Positions 35,724 to 46,999 of a DNA stretch of 64,000 nucleotides are shown in pieces. Source of the stretch: Gnetum montanum. Taxonomy: Eukaryota; Streptophyta; Gnetopsida; Gnetales; Gnetaceae. The translations under genes were made by a program, and so were the position numbers. Under the pieces are notes generated by a model. The model saw only the letters and a program-made list of their open reading frames with translations, was not told the DNA's origin and ran no database searches. The DNA lies in the NCBI GenBank assembly GCA_015680685.1, contig MNCI01021399.1:538798-602797 (forward strand). Reading direction: 5' to 3'. Numbering within the stretch: position 1 is the stretch's first letter; each line of letters opens with the position of its first letter.

Positions 35724-37578
35724 TGTTACATCCTATCCAGAGACCTTAGGTAGGGTCATATGCTTACGATTTATACATTACATGTGGAGTCTCGATGGGT
35801 TATTAAGGATGAGTTAATCTAATATAAATGTATTTTATATGTTATGAGGCTTCATCTTTATGTTACAATTACGATGTATTAACATGCTTAACTAACATGC
35901 TTATGTACACTAGCCCTATGTGATGTGTTAGACAAGTAAGGTTGTTGGTCGGGGTATTGGATTGGGGTACAAGAGAATCTATCTAGTATGTCTTTATACT
36001 TTATGTGTGATTTTGGTATTTATGCATTTGCAATATAGTGCTATGATGTGTGATTTTTGCGTGTGATTTTGGCATGTGAATGTGCAAAGCATTTGTTAAG
36101 GATTTCATAGGTTCAAACAGATTTTAATTTGGAGTTTTGGTGTGACTGTTATGCATGTTTGAAATGCAAGGTATTAGTTGGGAAGGAAATAAAAGAAATA
36201 AACTTATGAAAAATAAATAAAAGTAAAAAAGAAAATTAAAATTTAGATGTTGCACATGATATGAAAAAAGGAAGCAACTTGTGTATATTTTTTTGTAACA
36301 AGAAAAAAACACACGCTAAAAGCATATTATAAAAAAAAAACATAATTTATAATGTTGTTTTTTTCTACCACCATCCTTTTCCTACTGCCATCCATTAAAA
36401 TTGGGTTTTTTTCATTATTTCTTTTATATTTAGAAATAGAAATGAGGATTACATTTATTCTCTTCTCTTTTCCTCAGTTTTCTTCTATTTTCCTTCTTTT
36501 TCTGGAATTTTAAGCTTTGTGGATGGTTTTTGCTTGCTCTAAACCTAGATTTGGGATTGTTGTAGTTACATCTACATGGGCATAGAACTTGTTTAGAGTG
36601 AAATGAAGTTCTGTTATATTTTTGATAGTTTTATGCTTATTTCAGCCTTTTTGCCCCAACAATTTTAATTGGTGGATTATCTTTACCTTTTCCTTGTATT
36701 TTTATGTTGGATTAGCGTATATGATTATGCGATGTGGGCATATAAGGTAGATAGCTCCAAGATTGAGTTTGGACATGTTATTTTTCCTATTTCCAAAAAT
36801 TGTTCGATTTTGGTTACGAATTGTGTAGTAACATATATAAGATGTATGGTATGTTGTGGACTTGTAGAATATGATATGTGATGTTGATGAGATTGGTATG
36901 ATTGAAATATGATATTTTTGGGGCCTATTAGGGCATGATCATTTTTTAGAGTTCCAATCCTTCCTGGTGGTAATTAAATATTATTTTATTAATCAAACTT
37001 TGAACGCACATAACTTTGCTCTCAAGAGTCCAATTTAGATAAAATTAATGTCATTCGGATCATTTTGAAAAGTAATTTATAATCATGGGATTGGCTTTCT
37101 CTTTAGGCATATATCATTTTGAAGGTTATTATTGTGATCATTTCTGTGGAAGTACATGTAATGTGAGAAACATGGTATGGTTTTATCATATCATGGTATT
37201 AATGTTGTTTTGTTGAATCAGGGTATTGTTTTCCTGGAATCACTGTAATCAGTAGGTGTGGATATATGTGGTTATGTTATCTTTGTTTGGATGTGTTATG
37301 CTTATGACATGTGTTGGCTTAAGCTAGCTAGAATGTGTACATGTCTTTGTGACGATGCTTGTAACAATCATTGGTAGGTGGTGCTAGCATGAGGATGTGG
37401 ACTAGTTGGTGATGAGGCACCTTCGAGGTAGTATGGATTGACCTCCATTATGATGCATTGGTAAGGCTCCTCTCTCAAGCCTCATGCTAAGAGTGGAAGA
37501 GTGTAGGTGTGTTCGTCCCTATGGTTGGTACATGGCATATGTTGTTCATCCCTATCACCAATCCTTTAGAATGCTAGT
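35724..37578 (+). repeat. 3' LTR of the chromovirus, first part
   Basis: Collinear with 28429-30231 of the 5' LTR. It is cut at CTAGT (37574-37578), the target site of E3. Confidence 0.93.
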
Positions 37579-38440
37579 TGATGAGTCATGAATTGTTGGC
37601 TGTGATATCCCACCCATGATATCACGTACGTGATATCATAGCCTAGATGCGATATCGTGTGCGCGATATCGCAGCTTGTCTCCTCATCTATAAATAAGAG
37701 GTAGGCAGATTTGGAAAAGAAGTTGTTAAGTTTTAAGTTTTTAAGTTTTAGTGTTAAGGTAGGGACCTTTTGTCAATTTTTCCTCTCAACCCTTTCTCCC
37801 AGTGCATGCTCGCAATGTGATGATTATAATTGTACGGCATCCTTATTCGAGTGTGACGTACTTGGACATGCACATGACCGACAATAAAGATCGAAATTAC
37901 TTCATCATTGCAGCATCCACTTAGCTTAATTATTTAATTGTTTAATTATTATTGTTATTTATTACTTTCTTAGTTAATATCTATCTACCCTTATCTCCCA
38001 GTAACACAGAATGTGTACAACTTAATCACGAGCATTTAGGTGTGACTACTTGGTAACCCAGTAGCGTACCTAGGCCATGCGCTTGGTAATCCCAGTGGTA
38101 GTTGTGCATGAGGTCCAAGATGTGTACACATGATTAAGGAATGGATGCTCATTGCACTTAGGCTAGTTTATATTCTCTCTCATCCTCTCTCCTAGCTTAG
38201 TTGATATTATTTCCCATCATACCCAGGAGTAGCATTAGTGCAGAAACACATCATACACCTCACTCTGGACTAAACCATACGTGACAAAGCTAATACTAGT
38301 CTAGGTGGGAAGACAGTGAACTGCGATCTACGAGTAGCTATCTAGATACCACAACTAGTCAATCTGCGAAGTTCACCTGGATCGTGCGTGAAGCGTTCAT
38401 ATTCATATGGTTGAGTGCAGGGGTACCTTGCCACTCATCA
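37579..38440 (+). repeat. 5' LTR of E3 (862 bp)
   Basis: TGATGAGTCATG ... CCACTCATCA. U3 has GATATC cores near 37603, 37618, 37632, 37651 and 37665; two of them form a perfect 22-bp palindrome at 37617-37638 (TGATATCA, ACGTAC centre, TGATATCA). TATA box CTATAAATAAGAG at about 37689; AATAAAG at about 37884. Confidence 0.95.
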
Positions 38441-38441
38441 T

Positions 38442-38460
38442 TGGCACTGTTGCCAGGGAT
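38442..38460 (+). other. primer-binding site of E3, tRNA-Asp type
   Basis: TGGCACTGTTGCCAGGGAT, one base after the LTR; two differences from the tRNA-Asp complement TGGCGCCGTTGCCGGGGAT. Confidence 0.9.
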
Positions 38461-38581
38461 GGTGCTAGTTATCTAGATTAGTTATATCATACAAGGTTGT
38501 TGTATAGGAATTAATGGTATATCTTTTACGAAGAAATAATTATAAAAATTCACATACAAATTCACACAAAATTTCACAACC

Positions 38582-40477
38582 ATGCCTCTCCTACAAGACT
38601 ACGATAATGTCACATCTAGTGAGGCAATTCATTGGAGAACCAACGAATTATATGACAATGATTATTGGAGTATGAAATCTAAGGTGGGGGTTTCTTATAA
38701 ACATAAACGAAGGCAACATTGTCCCAATGCATGAAAGCATAACTTACTTGATGACAATGAACCCCTACTGGCCACTACAAGGCTAATGCAAATTCAAGAG
38801 GTTGTTCGAATCTCCCGTAGGCATCGTAAAGAGAGCCGCCTACCCAGGCTCGATTTAAATAACTTTTCCAATTTCTCAAGAGGCTATGACTTAGATCCGC
38901 AACAACATTTACAATCCTTCTACAATTCCTATGCATGGAACAACATTGATAATAGTTGGCAAAAACTCAAGCTATTTCCTATGACACTTGTTGATGAAGG
39001 AAAAGTATGGTATAGATCATTAAAACCAAATTCAATTCGACATTGGCCAATAATGGTAAAACTCTTTAACAAAAGATATCAAACTTATGCAAGAGTGTCA
39101 GCCTTGAGGAAACAAATCCAAAAGTGGAAACAAGCATAACATGAACCCTTGGACATGGCCTTAGAAAGATATTATGCACTATTAAACAACTGTCCAAGCC
39201 ATGAGTTCTCCAAGGAAAGGCTAATGTACCATATCATTGATGGGCTTCGTGATGAAACAAGAGAGACCCTATGGATGTATGCCCAAGGTCAACTATATGA
39301 ACTACGAATCCATCAATTCCAAGAGCTTATTAAGCAAGTAGAAAAAGATGAAGGAGAAATGGCTAGATGGGAGAGTGTTGAAAAATATCAACAGGACCAA
39401 AATCTCAACTTAACAGAGGTCCATAATCACAAAAAGGAGAAATCAACCTATCTTAAGAAGGAAGAACCATCTTTGCCAGTACAACAATCATTAGAGGAAA
39501 TCAAAGCAAAGATCAATAAGATGCTAGAATGGATGCATAAAAAGTGTGGGGAATATATCAATATTATTGGAGATAGAGTTTTGACAACCCAAGAAGCAGG
39601 AAAAAATATCATTAGATGATCATAAAGAAGGGATGAAGAAAATAAGAGCTCAACTACCAATCATACATATGAATGCAACATTTTCCTATATGATCACCCC
39701 AAGGGCCAATGCCCAATCTTGTTACATTTATATGAGCATTGGGGAAGCAAGTTACACCCAGATTTTATACAAAGATACTATGTTCGATCATAGTGGCAAC
39801 AATCCTAGTCGTGGGGGAAGCCATCCCTAAACTAGAGACACCCTTCATATCATCCGAATCCAAATGCTTATCTAGTCCAACGTCCTATTTCCCCAACTGG
39901 GTTAACATACTCTATCTCGCCACATTATTATTCTCCTTAGTACTATCAGCCCATGTCCTCAACACAACCACCACCTTGTGTACCTTACACTTCTCCTAAA
40001 TTTCAACATTCTCATCCTTTTCCTCCTTCTACATCGCCACCAACTGTTCCTGAAGTGTCTACACCATAGCAACCACCCACGAACATTACTTATGCTGCTA
40101 TTGCCAACAAAAGTGAGAGACCTCTTCAACATCAAAGGTGTCCCTTCTTTTGACCTGACCATAGGAAGGGACAACATAGTTCCAAGGCCACTACATTCTC
40201 CAACTCAGCATAAGTCCAACAATATGGTGCATCCTTCTCCTCAAACCTAATGCCTCGTGTCACTTCATCATGGCCACCAATTAACACTCCAACAACCATA
40301 CAACCCAATGAATATAGCCATGGAGGATGACATCCCGATCCTTGCATACCATCTTATGATCTCAAGTATCATAGTGGGTCAACCCTTTACCCGGAAACCA
40401 CATATTATAAATTTCCCCACTATGCTTACTATAATTAGGTGTGTGAACCCAATGGGGTAAGTATGACCAAGTTTTAA
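38582..40477 (+). pseudogene. E3 gag, single frame with stops
   Basis: One frame runs from the ATG at 38582 to 40477 with no frameshift. It is interrupted only by stops (38732, 39137, 39617, 39623 and several later). The core at 38786-39500 has LDLNNFSNFSRGYDLDPQQHL, WQKLKLFPMTLVDEGKVWY and ERYYALLNNCPSHEFSKERL, the retrotransposon gag fold. A knuckle-like CNIFLYDHPKGQC lies near 39674, then a Pro/Tyr-rich tail (39953-40435). It aligns with E2 gag. The length, about 630 codons, is normal for the clade. Confidence 0.9.
39806..39820 (+). other. internal polypurine-like motif 1 (E3)
   Basis: TAGTCGTGGGGGAAG in the gag tail repeats the core of the real tract at 43460-43473. Confidence 0.45.
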
Positions 40478-40559
40478 TATTTCCAACATGCAAGGATCCT
40501 CATCTTTCATTTATTAATCCTCACCATGCTCAATAGTTTAATTATGGGGGATATCCCCC

Positions 40560-41660
40560 ATTCTAATAATAAGCACGATTAATAAATATTTTTCATTTTC
40601 TTTAATTTTACAACTTTTTATTTTCCAATTTCTTTTTTGTTACCTTTTTATCTTTTTGTCTTTTTATCTTTGTATAAGTAATCTCATCTACGAATAAAAC
40701 ACTCATGTGGCTCGTTGGTTGATGTGTGTTCTATGTTATCAAGTCTCGAGTGATCAATTATTTGGATAGTGAGCCCATTACACCCACTCATCCATTCTAC
40801 AAATAAGAGGTTCTTTTCGAGGATACAATGATATTCTTGACATGCTTAAAACTTAAAATTAATTTTGTGTTCATTGTACCCAGAATGAAGAAGGATGGAC
40901 CAAGAGGAAATGATTAGGGTGTGACATCAAGGGGACTTGCAAATTCTCTTTGGTGATGTCTATGAGAGTTATCACGCAATGTGGTTGTACTAAGATCCTT
41001 GTAGATCTAACACAAAATGGGAGTAAGAGTAATCACAAGGCACTAAAAAATCCAATGTTGTTCTAGGGGATCCCACTGGAAAGACATGCACCCATGCCTA
41101 AAGGTTGGTATCTTCTCTTGATTTAGCATTCAAAATAAAGGAGAAAAAAAAGAGAGAATAAAAAGTACCACAAAGAAAAAATCAATCCTCCCTTGAACAA
41201 AATGCCAAGTGATCGTATGCCTTATTGTTCTAGTACACTCTCATAGTCACTCATCATGGGATGAAACAATGCGGTGTCACTGATTAGAGGAATGGACTTG
41301 GTCCTGATCTTGGAACGATGGGTTAATGAAACATTAATCATGATTTACACGCAGGATTCATTGTGCCCTGGGTTAGTTACCTCATGTCCCAACCTCTACA
41401 ATCCCTTCTATAGTCCGTCTCATCTTGTTGTTCATGTAATTGTAGCTCGTGTCTTGTGTAGTGTGAAATTCTTACCTCATTCCAGCGATACTTACATGTG
41501 TGTGTTTTGTGGAACCATTGTGGATTACATTTAATCCTTCTAGTGCCTATGGACATTTTAAGGTGTGGTTACGCAAGAGTATTATAGGTTGGAACCTGCT
41601 TTGGGGAGGACCCACTTGCGTGATTTTTTGTAATATGCACTCATAACACATCTTCTGCAC
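40560..41660 (+). other. E3 region homologous to the E1 3' untranslated region
   Basis: Shared landmarks with E1 in the same order: GGGTGTGAC(A/T)TCAAGGGGA, CCCATGCCTAAAGGTT, CTTTGGGGAGGA(C/T)CCACT. Because gag precedes it directly, E3 looks like a pol deletion joining gag to the post-integrase region. Confidence 0.6.
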
Positions 41661-41945
41661 ATCATCTATTACCCTCAACATATTGTCGATGATATTCTTT
41701 CCCTTATTACTATCCCTTTGATTCAAACGTTCCTATGAACCATCACATAGCCTTTTTCTCCCCCTTACCATGCAAGGTCCTTATTGATAAATTCCACACC
41801 ATCATAATTTTCATTCCTTCAAAACTAGTTGAATTACCCTAGAACCCTTTCACACTTGTCCAAATGTCCTTAGTTTACATAGTTTAATTTCAGAAAAATA
41901 TTAAAAATTTGGGATATTCAATAAAGTGCCCTAACATCGATAGGC

Positions 41946-42022
41946 CACGATATCGTGGTCGACACGATATCACATCTGCGCTATCGCGTACACGATATCA
42001 CATCCAAAAAATATATATATAC
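41946..42022 (+). promoter_or_regulatory. internal GATATC cluster plus TATA-like box (candidate second promoter)
   Basis: GATATC cores at about 41950, 41967 and 41995 (one degraded at 41980), with palindromic flanks (CCACGATATCGTGG at 41946), are followed by AAATATATATATACA at about 42008-42022. This copies the U3 layout of the LTRs but lacks the TGATGAGT LTR end. It lies 0.5 kb upstream of the env-like ORF. Promoter activity is inferred from that resemblance. Confidence 0.5.
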
Positions 42023-42195
42023 ATGATCCCCCTATGCTAATCAACATCATTTGCAACTGTTCATGCGAGGGAAGTTTTTCAAATTTCTCTCTACGACTCG
42101 TGATTGAGTGTCTCTTGCTTTCATATCCATAACTCGCTCGCTGGTACTCCAATTTTCATTTCGTTTGAACCTACTTGAACCCAAAGTGTTGAGCT

Positions 42196-42213
42196 TAGTC
42201 ATGGGGGAGGGGC
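42196..42213 (+). other. internal polypurine-like motif 2 (E3)
   Basis: TAGTCATGGGGGAGGGGC, 1.26 kb upstream of the real tract and between the candidate promoter and the intron. Confidence 0.5.
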
Positions 42214-42460
42214 ACACATCGAATAGCACATAAATGTTTTTGAAATTTTTCATTTCCTGAAGGACATTATTAAGGGTAATTAGTTATAAAATTAAGGATA
42301 AATGCACCAAAAACAATTTCATCTCCTTAGTTATACCAGGAAACTAGATTTGGAAACCACCTAAGCAAAGAGGATTCAACATGATAGTCTTTCTGGACAT
42401 TTTCTCCTAATAAGTAATGTCACATGGAGATAAATAAAATTCATTAACGTAAGTAGTAAG

Positions 42461-42515
42461 GTATAACCTAACTTTGGTGACAACCTTACTAACAATTGGC
42501 CCCGTGTGATTGCAG
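42461..42515 (+). other. 55-nt intron candidate ahead of the env-like ORF
   Basis: Donor TAAG|GTATAACC, branch consensus CTTACTAAC at about 42485, acceptor GTGATTGCAG|ATGGCCCC. Same layout as 4507-4566 in E1 and 63773-63832 in E5. An alternative donor AACG|GTAAGT-like site (CGTAAGTAG, 42448) lies 13 bases upstream. Confidence 0.6.
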
Positions 42516-43382
42516 ATGGCCCCAAAACGCAGACAACAGGAAGGTCCTACTCAAGGTGGGATTAAGCGACCTAGAAGAGGTGAAGGACAAGTTCCTGCTG
42601 AACAACATGTAGAGCAAGAAGAACAATAATTTAGTATCCACCAAGAAGACCCTACCACTGTACAATCAAGGTAGGCAGAAGGAGGAGCTAGTACAGTGTC
42701 TAAACAAGAACAAGATCTCACGTTACCCCAGGATTGTATTTAGGCCATCCATGAAAGGTCCATATTTATTGCAGTGATCATGGAATTAAACTTTGGACCT
42801 TTCATAGAATTTGCTCCAGAGGCCATTAGGGATCACCTCAAAGGGTCCCCATTGTGGCCTACCCTCTCTAAAAGCGGTGCCTGGTACTTAGGGGAAACAT
42901 ACCAATTTTGGAACAACAAAGAAGAAGGTACCACGGTTAACATTTGTGGTGTGACTGTTGATTTCTCTATTCAAGCCATTTCAAAAGTATTAAACCTTCT
43001 GAATACAAGGCCAAAGGTTGCTTAGAACCAGCTGGACACTTTCAGAACCGATAAACTCAATAAACTGTTGACAGAGAATAAAAGGGTGGTGGAAGAAAAA
43101 GAGAAGGCTGACTAGGATGCCTCTATGGCACAAGCATAAACTTACACGCACGCCAAGGCACTCAAGGCCTTACAAGAGGAGAAACTGTAGGCCATACTTC
43201 AACTCCATCAAATCCCAACACCTTGAATGCAAGACAAGGGAAAGGCACCCATGGAGAAGCCACCTTCACCAGGAACTACATGAGTTCCACCCAATTTTGT
43301 AGTTATAGGATTTTCTTTTGTGTTCTTCGTGTTGTGTCTCAATTTTTTTTTGATTCCACACTGCGGCATGAATCCATTCTAG
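42516..43382 (+). pseudogene. env-like ORF of E3 (289 codons, single frame with stops)
   Basis: ATG directly after the splice acceptor. The frame is continuous to TAG at 43380, broken only by about nine stops and no indel. Order: basic start MAPKRRQQEGP and KRPRRGEGQ (nuclear-signal-like); a conserved middle (about 42775-43010; FAPEAIRDHL, GAWYLGETYQFW, TVNICGVTVDFSIQAISKVL) resembling the plant-retrotransposon domain often found in Athila-type extra ORFs; a charged heptad-like coiled coil (about 43030-43220; KLNKLLTENKRVVEEKEK); and a hydrophobic C-terminal helix near 43299-43353 (VVIGFSFVFFVLCLNFFLI). A coiled coil plus terminal membrane helix is the basis for calling it env-like. Function is unproven. 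Confidence 0.7.
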
Positions 43383-43459
43383 TTAGTCAATAATCCCATA
43401 CCTATCCACTGTAATCAATGGATCTTGTTCTCACTTTAACTCGAGGATGAGTTTTCATT

Positions 43460-43473
43460 CAGTCATGGGGGTA
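43460..43473 (+). other. polypurine tract of E3
   Basis: CAGTCATGGGGGTA directly before the 3' LTR start. Confidence 0.88.
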
Positions 43474-44334
43474 TGATGAGTCATGAATTGTTGGCCGTAA
43501 TATTGCACCCATGATATCACATACACAATATCACAGCCTAGATGCGATATCATGTACGTGATATCGTAGCCTATCTCCTCATCTATAAATAAGAGGCAGG
43601 TAGATTTGGAAAAGAAGTTGTTAAGTTTTAAGTTTTTAAGTTTTAGTGTTAAGGTAGTGACTTTTTGTCAATTTTTCCTCTCAACCCTTTCTCCCAGTGC
43701 ATGCCCACAGTGTGATGATTGTAATTGTACGACATCCTTATTCGAGTGTGACGTACTTGGACACGCACATGACCGACAATAAAGATCAAGATTACTTCAT
43801 CATTGCAGCATCACTTAGCTTAATTATTTAATTGTTTAATTGTCATTGTTATTTATTGCTTTCTTAGTTAATATCTCTCTACCCTTATCTCCCAGTAACA
43901 CAAAATGAGTATGACTTAATCACAAGCATTTAAGTGTGACTACTTGGTAACCTAGTAGCGTACCTAGGCCATGAGCTTGGTAATCCCAGTGGTAGTCATG
44001 CACGAGGTCCAAGATGTGTACGGATGATTAAGGAATGGATGCTCATCGCACTTAGGCTACTTTAGATTCTCTCTCATCCTCTCTCCTAGCTTAGTTGATA
44101 TTATTTCCCATCATACCCAGGAGTAGCATTAGTGTAGGATCACATCATACACCTCACTTTGGACTAAATCATACGTGACAAAGCTAATACTAGTCCAGGT
44201 GGGAAGACAACAAACTGCGATCTATGAGTAACTATCTAGATACCACAACTAGTCTGTCTACAGAGTTCGACCGGATCGTGCATGAAGCACTCATATTCAT
44301 ATAGTTGAGTGCAGGGGTACCTCGCCACTCATCA
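43474..44334 (+). repeat. 3' LTR of E3 (861 bp)
   Basis: Aligns end to end with 37579-38440 with scattered substitutions, chiefly transitions. Several GATATC palindrome arms are degraded here (ACAATATCAC). TATA box at about 43584. Confidence 0.95.
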
Positions 44335-45289
44335 CTAGTGGTTGAAGGTCATAAGTTGATGGACCCTAGCACCAGTTGGATAAACAAAATGCTAATAAAA
44401 GATCTGTAAGTGATGATTATTGTAAGTACTCATGGAAACATTTCACATCCTTCACTAAGTGTGGATATGCTAGAGACCACATGGGTTATGTATATGATAG
44501 TATCGATTTGTGAGTCAGATCGCTGATAATATGTATTATGATTAGATTATTATTGTGTGTATCATGGACTATTTGATGGTATATCATAGGTATGATGACA
44601 TGGGCATGATAGTGGAAATGCATGTGATGTAGTGTAATAAATATCTGATAGATGATGTTGGACCATGGCTTTATTTGTGATTGTATGATAGCCATCTAAC
44701 CTCTTTGATAATGATTATGTCAGCATTATGGGCAATCTAATGGGTGTCTTGTATTGAGCATCCATAAGACTAATAGTTTTTGTAGGTTGCTTTGTACCCC
44801 ACTCCTCTCCTTTAGTGTAGCACTTATTGACCATCTAGCAAGGGAAGTGTAAAGGCTTCCCACTCAATTATGTACTAACTTTATTTAATTATAGGTGAAA
44901 GGCACAAGAGCCTAGACAAGCCTGAAGAGAGAGAGTAGAGGAGGTGAAAATATTTAATGCTCAATTAATGTATATTTTCATGTACAGTAGTATAGACTAT
45001 GTATCATTATGTGAAGCTCTCTGTACTCTTATATATACGATGATGATGTTCATGTGTTTTTGTATTTTAGTAGAGCAGTGCATATTTTGATTTATGTAGA
45101 GACATGTAGTTTTATAAATTAAAATGTATGTTTAGTTTTGGTTTGGTATGAAATTTCTATTTAATTTGACCTTCTGTAATATCATGTCTTCTACATATCA
45201 TTGGTTTTTAGTTATTGTAGATATCATTGATTGTAAGATTACTAGTGATCCTAGGCATCACCTTTTCCTAGCTAGGATAGGCCGTTACA
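44335..45289 (+). repeat. 3' LTR of the chromovirus, second part
   Basis: Resumes with the second CTAGT target copy, is collinear with about 30226-31174 of the 5' LTR, and ends GGCCGTTACA before TGATT. Confidence 0.93.
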
Positions 45290-45294
45290 TGATT

Positions 45295-45894
45295 AATACA
45301 TAATTCCCATAATTTGTATATCTTCGTAAGTAGACTTCTTAGATGCAAAGAAATCAAGATTTCTCCCACTTATATCAAGTTCATTCGTAGTAACAATGTT
45401 GTAGAAAATTTGTTAACTTTTGCTAACGGCTTCATGCATTCCACCACTAGTTTTCTATAGTGTGGAAAAGTGGCTTGCATCACTTTGGCCAACAACTATG
45501 TCATATCTAATTATCTCTTTTCCTACCTTCTATATCTATGAAACAAGATTGTAAATCACTCATGAAGCTTGATTTTTATCTTGACCATCAATCTACCTTC
45601 CACCTAGACATCTTCATTATTTTAGAATCTACTTACAAGAAAACCATAAACCAATCAACATTAGTTCAAAATAGATGGTTGAGATGGTGTTAGGTAGTTA
45701 TAGGATGTGATACATATTCATCCCAATTGTCCATTTGACCCGATGTGGATTGGTTTATGGTTTTTCCTACTTACAACAATATAACCACCATTTCCACATT
45801 AACTTCGTAAAATGGTTCCTAATAAATAGAGTAGACTTGATTTCCCATAGTAGATCATACTTGACATCATTTGTTAATTACCCTTTTCTATAAG
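45295..45894. other. spacer without recognised features
   Basis: AT-rich; no coding or structural signal found. Confidence 0.4.
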
Positions 45895-46310
45895 CCATAT
45901 AGCCCTCCTCATTTCTTATTTCTGATCCACCTTAGATTCTTCTCTTAGCAAAGAATATTTCATATATTTTAGAAAGATAAATGAGATACTTCTTACTTGA
46001 AAACCAATGTGGTGTTGATCACCTAGGTGATAATTACCCCTGTTTATAAGTTGTACAACCATCCTCCTCTCATATTCCTTATCCACCTTAGTTTCTTCTC
46101 TTAGCAAAGAACATTTTATATATTTTGGAAAGATAAATGATTTAGTGCTTACTTGAAAACTAGTGCCCTTTGATTACCTAGGTGATAATTACCTTTGTTT
46201 ATAAGTTGTGTAATTGACCTCCTTTCCTATTCCTTATCCACCTAAGTTCCTTCTACTAGTAGAGAATATTTCATATATTTTGGAAAGCTGAATGATTTAG
46301 TGTCATGTTG
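45895..46310 (+). repeat. imperfect tandem repeat, about 2.7 x 155 bp
   Basis: Marker words recur at a 155-base interval: AATATTTCATATATTTTAGAAAG at about 45953, about 46109 and 46264; the palindrome CACCTAGGTG or a variant at 46020 and 46175, degraded in the third unit to CATGCAGGTG. Units have diverged by 10-20% by eye. Confidence 0.8.
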
Positions 46311-46999
46311 GTCATGCAGGTGAGTCGACACCTCTAATTATCATGACATAACTTTAAAGTTTTCTCTTTTAACCCTCATTATAACAGTTAGTTATCAAAG
46401 GAGTTACCTGCAAGAGTTAGCTACTAGAGTTTTCTATAAGAGTTAGCTGCCATTAGGTTGGGTTGCCCCCAAGATTTTACTTATATCCCTACATAGTCTT
46501 CTCTTGCTATTTTTATTCTCTTCAAATCTGACATCTATTTTTGAATATATTGTCGTTTATAAGTATCCTATGTGTCATCTACTCTAGGTCTCATCTAACC
46601 CTCCTATTGATAAGGCCAGTTTGATGCCTAGGTATAGGGATAAGAATGTTTGATAGTAGACATGTTCATACAAATGTCTAAGACTAGTGTATCTATTTCT
46701 AGACAAGCTTTTGTTCAATACCTCAATTATGGTTACTACACAACTAATAGTTACACCATTCAATCTCTACTTAGGTAGTCCTTGCTTAAGGGATGTGCTA
46801 TGTGAGTTTTGGTAGTGGTATTTGAACTATTATATGATGAAAGGTGCTCAAGTTAGCACCCTATGGATGGAGCATTGTACAAGTGGTGCCTAATTATAGT
46901 GGCTATCCTTTGAAGGTTTTGAGCTATAAAAACATGAAAAATGAATAGGACAAAGGAATGAAAAAAAGAATATGAAATAGAAAAAAAATGAAAAGTAAA
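46311..46999. other. spacer without recognised features
   Basis: AT-rich, no supported feature. Confidence 0.4.

Larger units (their letters stand above)
37579..44334 (+). mobile_element. E3: pol-less gypsy element with gag and env-like ORFs
   Basis: 6756 bp, flanked by CTAGT at 37574-37578 and 44335-44339. LTRs 37579-38440 and 43474-44334; tRNA-Asp primer site; gag 38582-40477; a 3' region homologous to E1; an internal GATATC/TATA cluster; a 55-nt intron; an env-like ORF; polypurine tract. There is no trace of protease, RT, RNase H or integrase, so movement would depend on enzymes from relatives such as E1/E2, whose LTR ends, primer site and gag are related. It resembles elements described as TR-GAG, but with an additional env-like gene. 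Confidence 0.93.
28429..45289 (+). mobile_element. Tekay/Del-like chromovirus (Ty3/gypsy), interrupted by E3
   Basis: Full structure: 5' LTR 28429-31174, initiator-Met primer site, gag, protease, RT, RNase H, integrase, chromodomain-type tail, polypurine tract, and a 3' LTR in two pieces (35724-37578 and 44335-45289). Flanked by TGATT at 28424-28428 and 45290-45294. Without the 6.76 kb nested element it is about 10.1 kb. The lineage call rests on the long LTRs, the initiator-Met primer and the C-terminal motif of this clade. All ORFs are broken. Confidence 0.95.

Noticed and set aside
36124-36312. Minus-strand frame in the chromovirus LTR (and its twin at 28825-29010)
   Set aside because: Occurs in both LTR copies as antisense of a non-coding A/T-rich stretch; no coding evidence.
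41946-42005. A truncated solo LTR inside E3
   Set aside because: The GATATC cluster is there, but neither TGATGAGT nor ACTCATCA ends nor the CTATAAATAAGAG box is present; kept as promoter-like instead.
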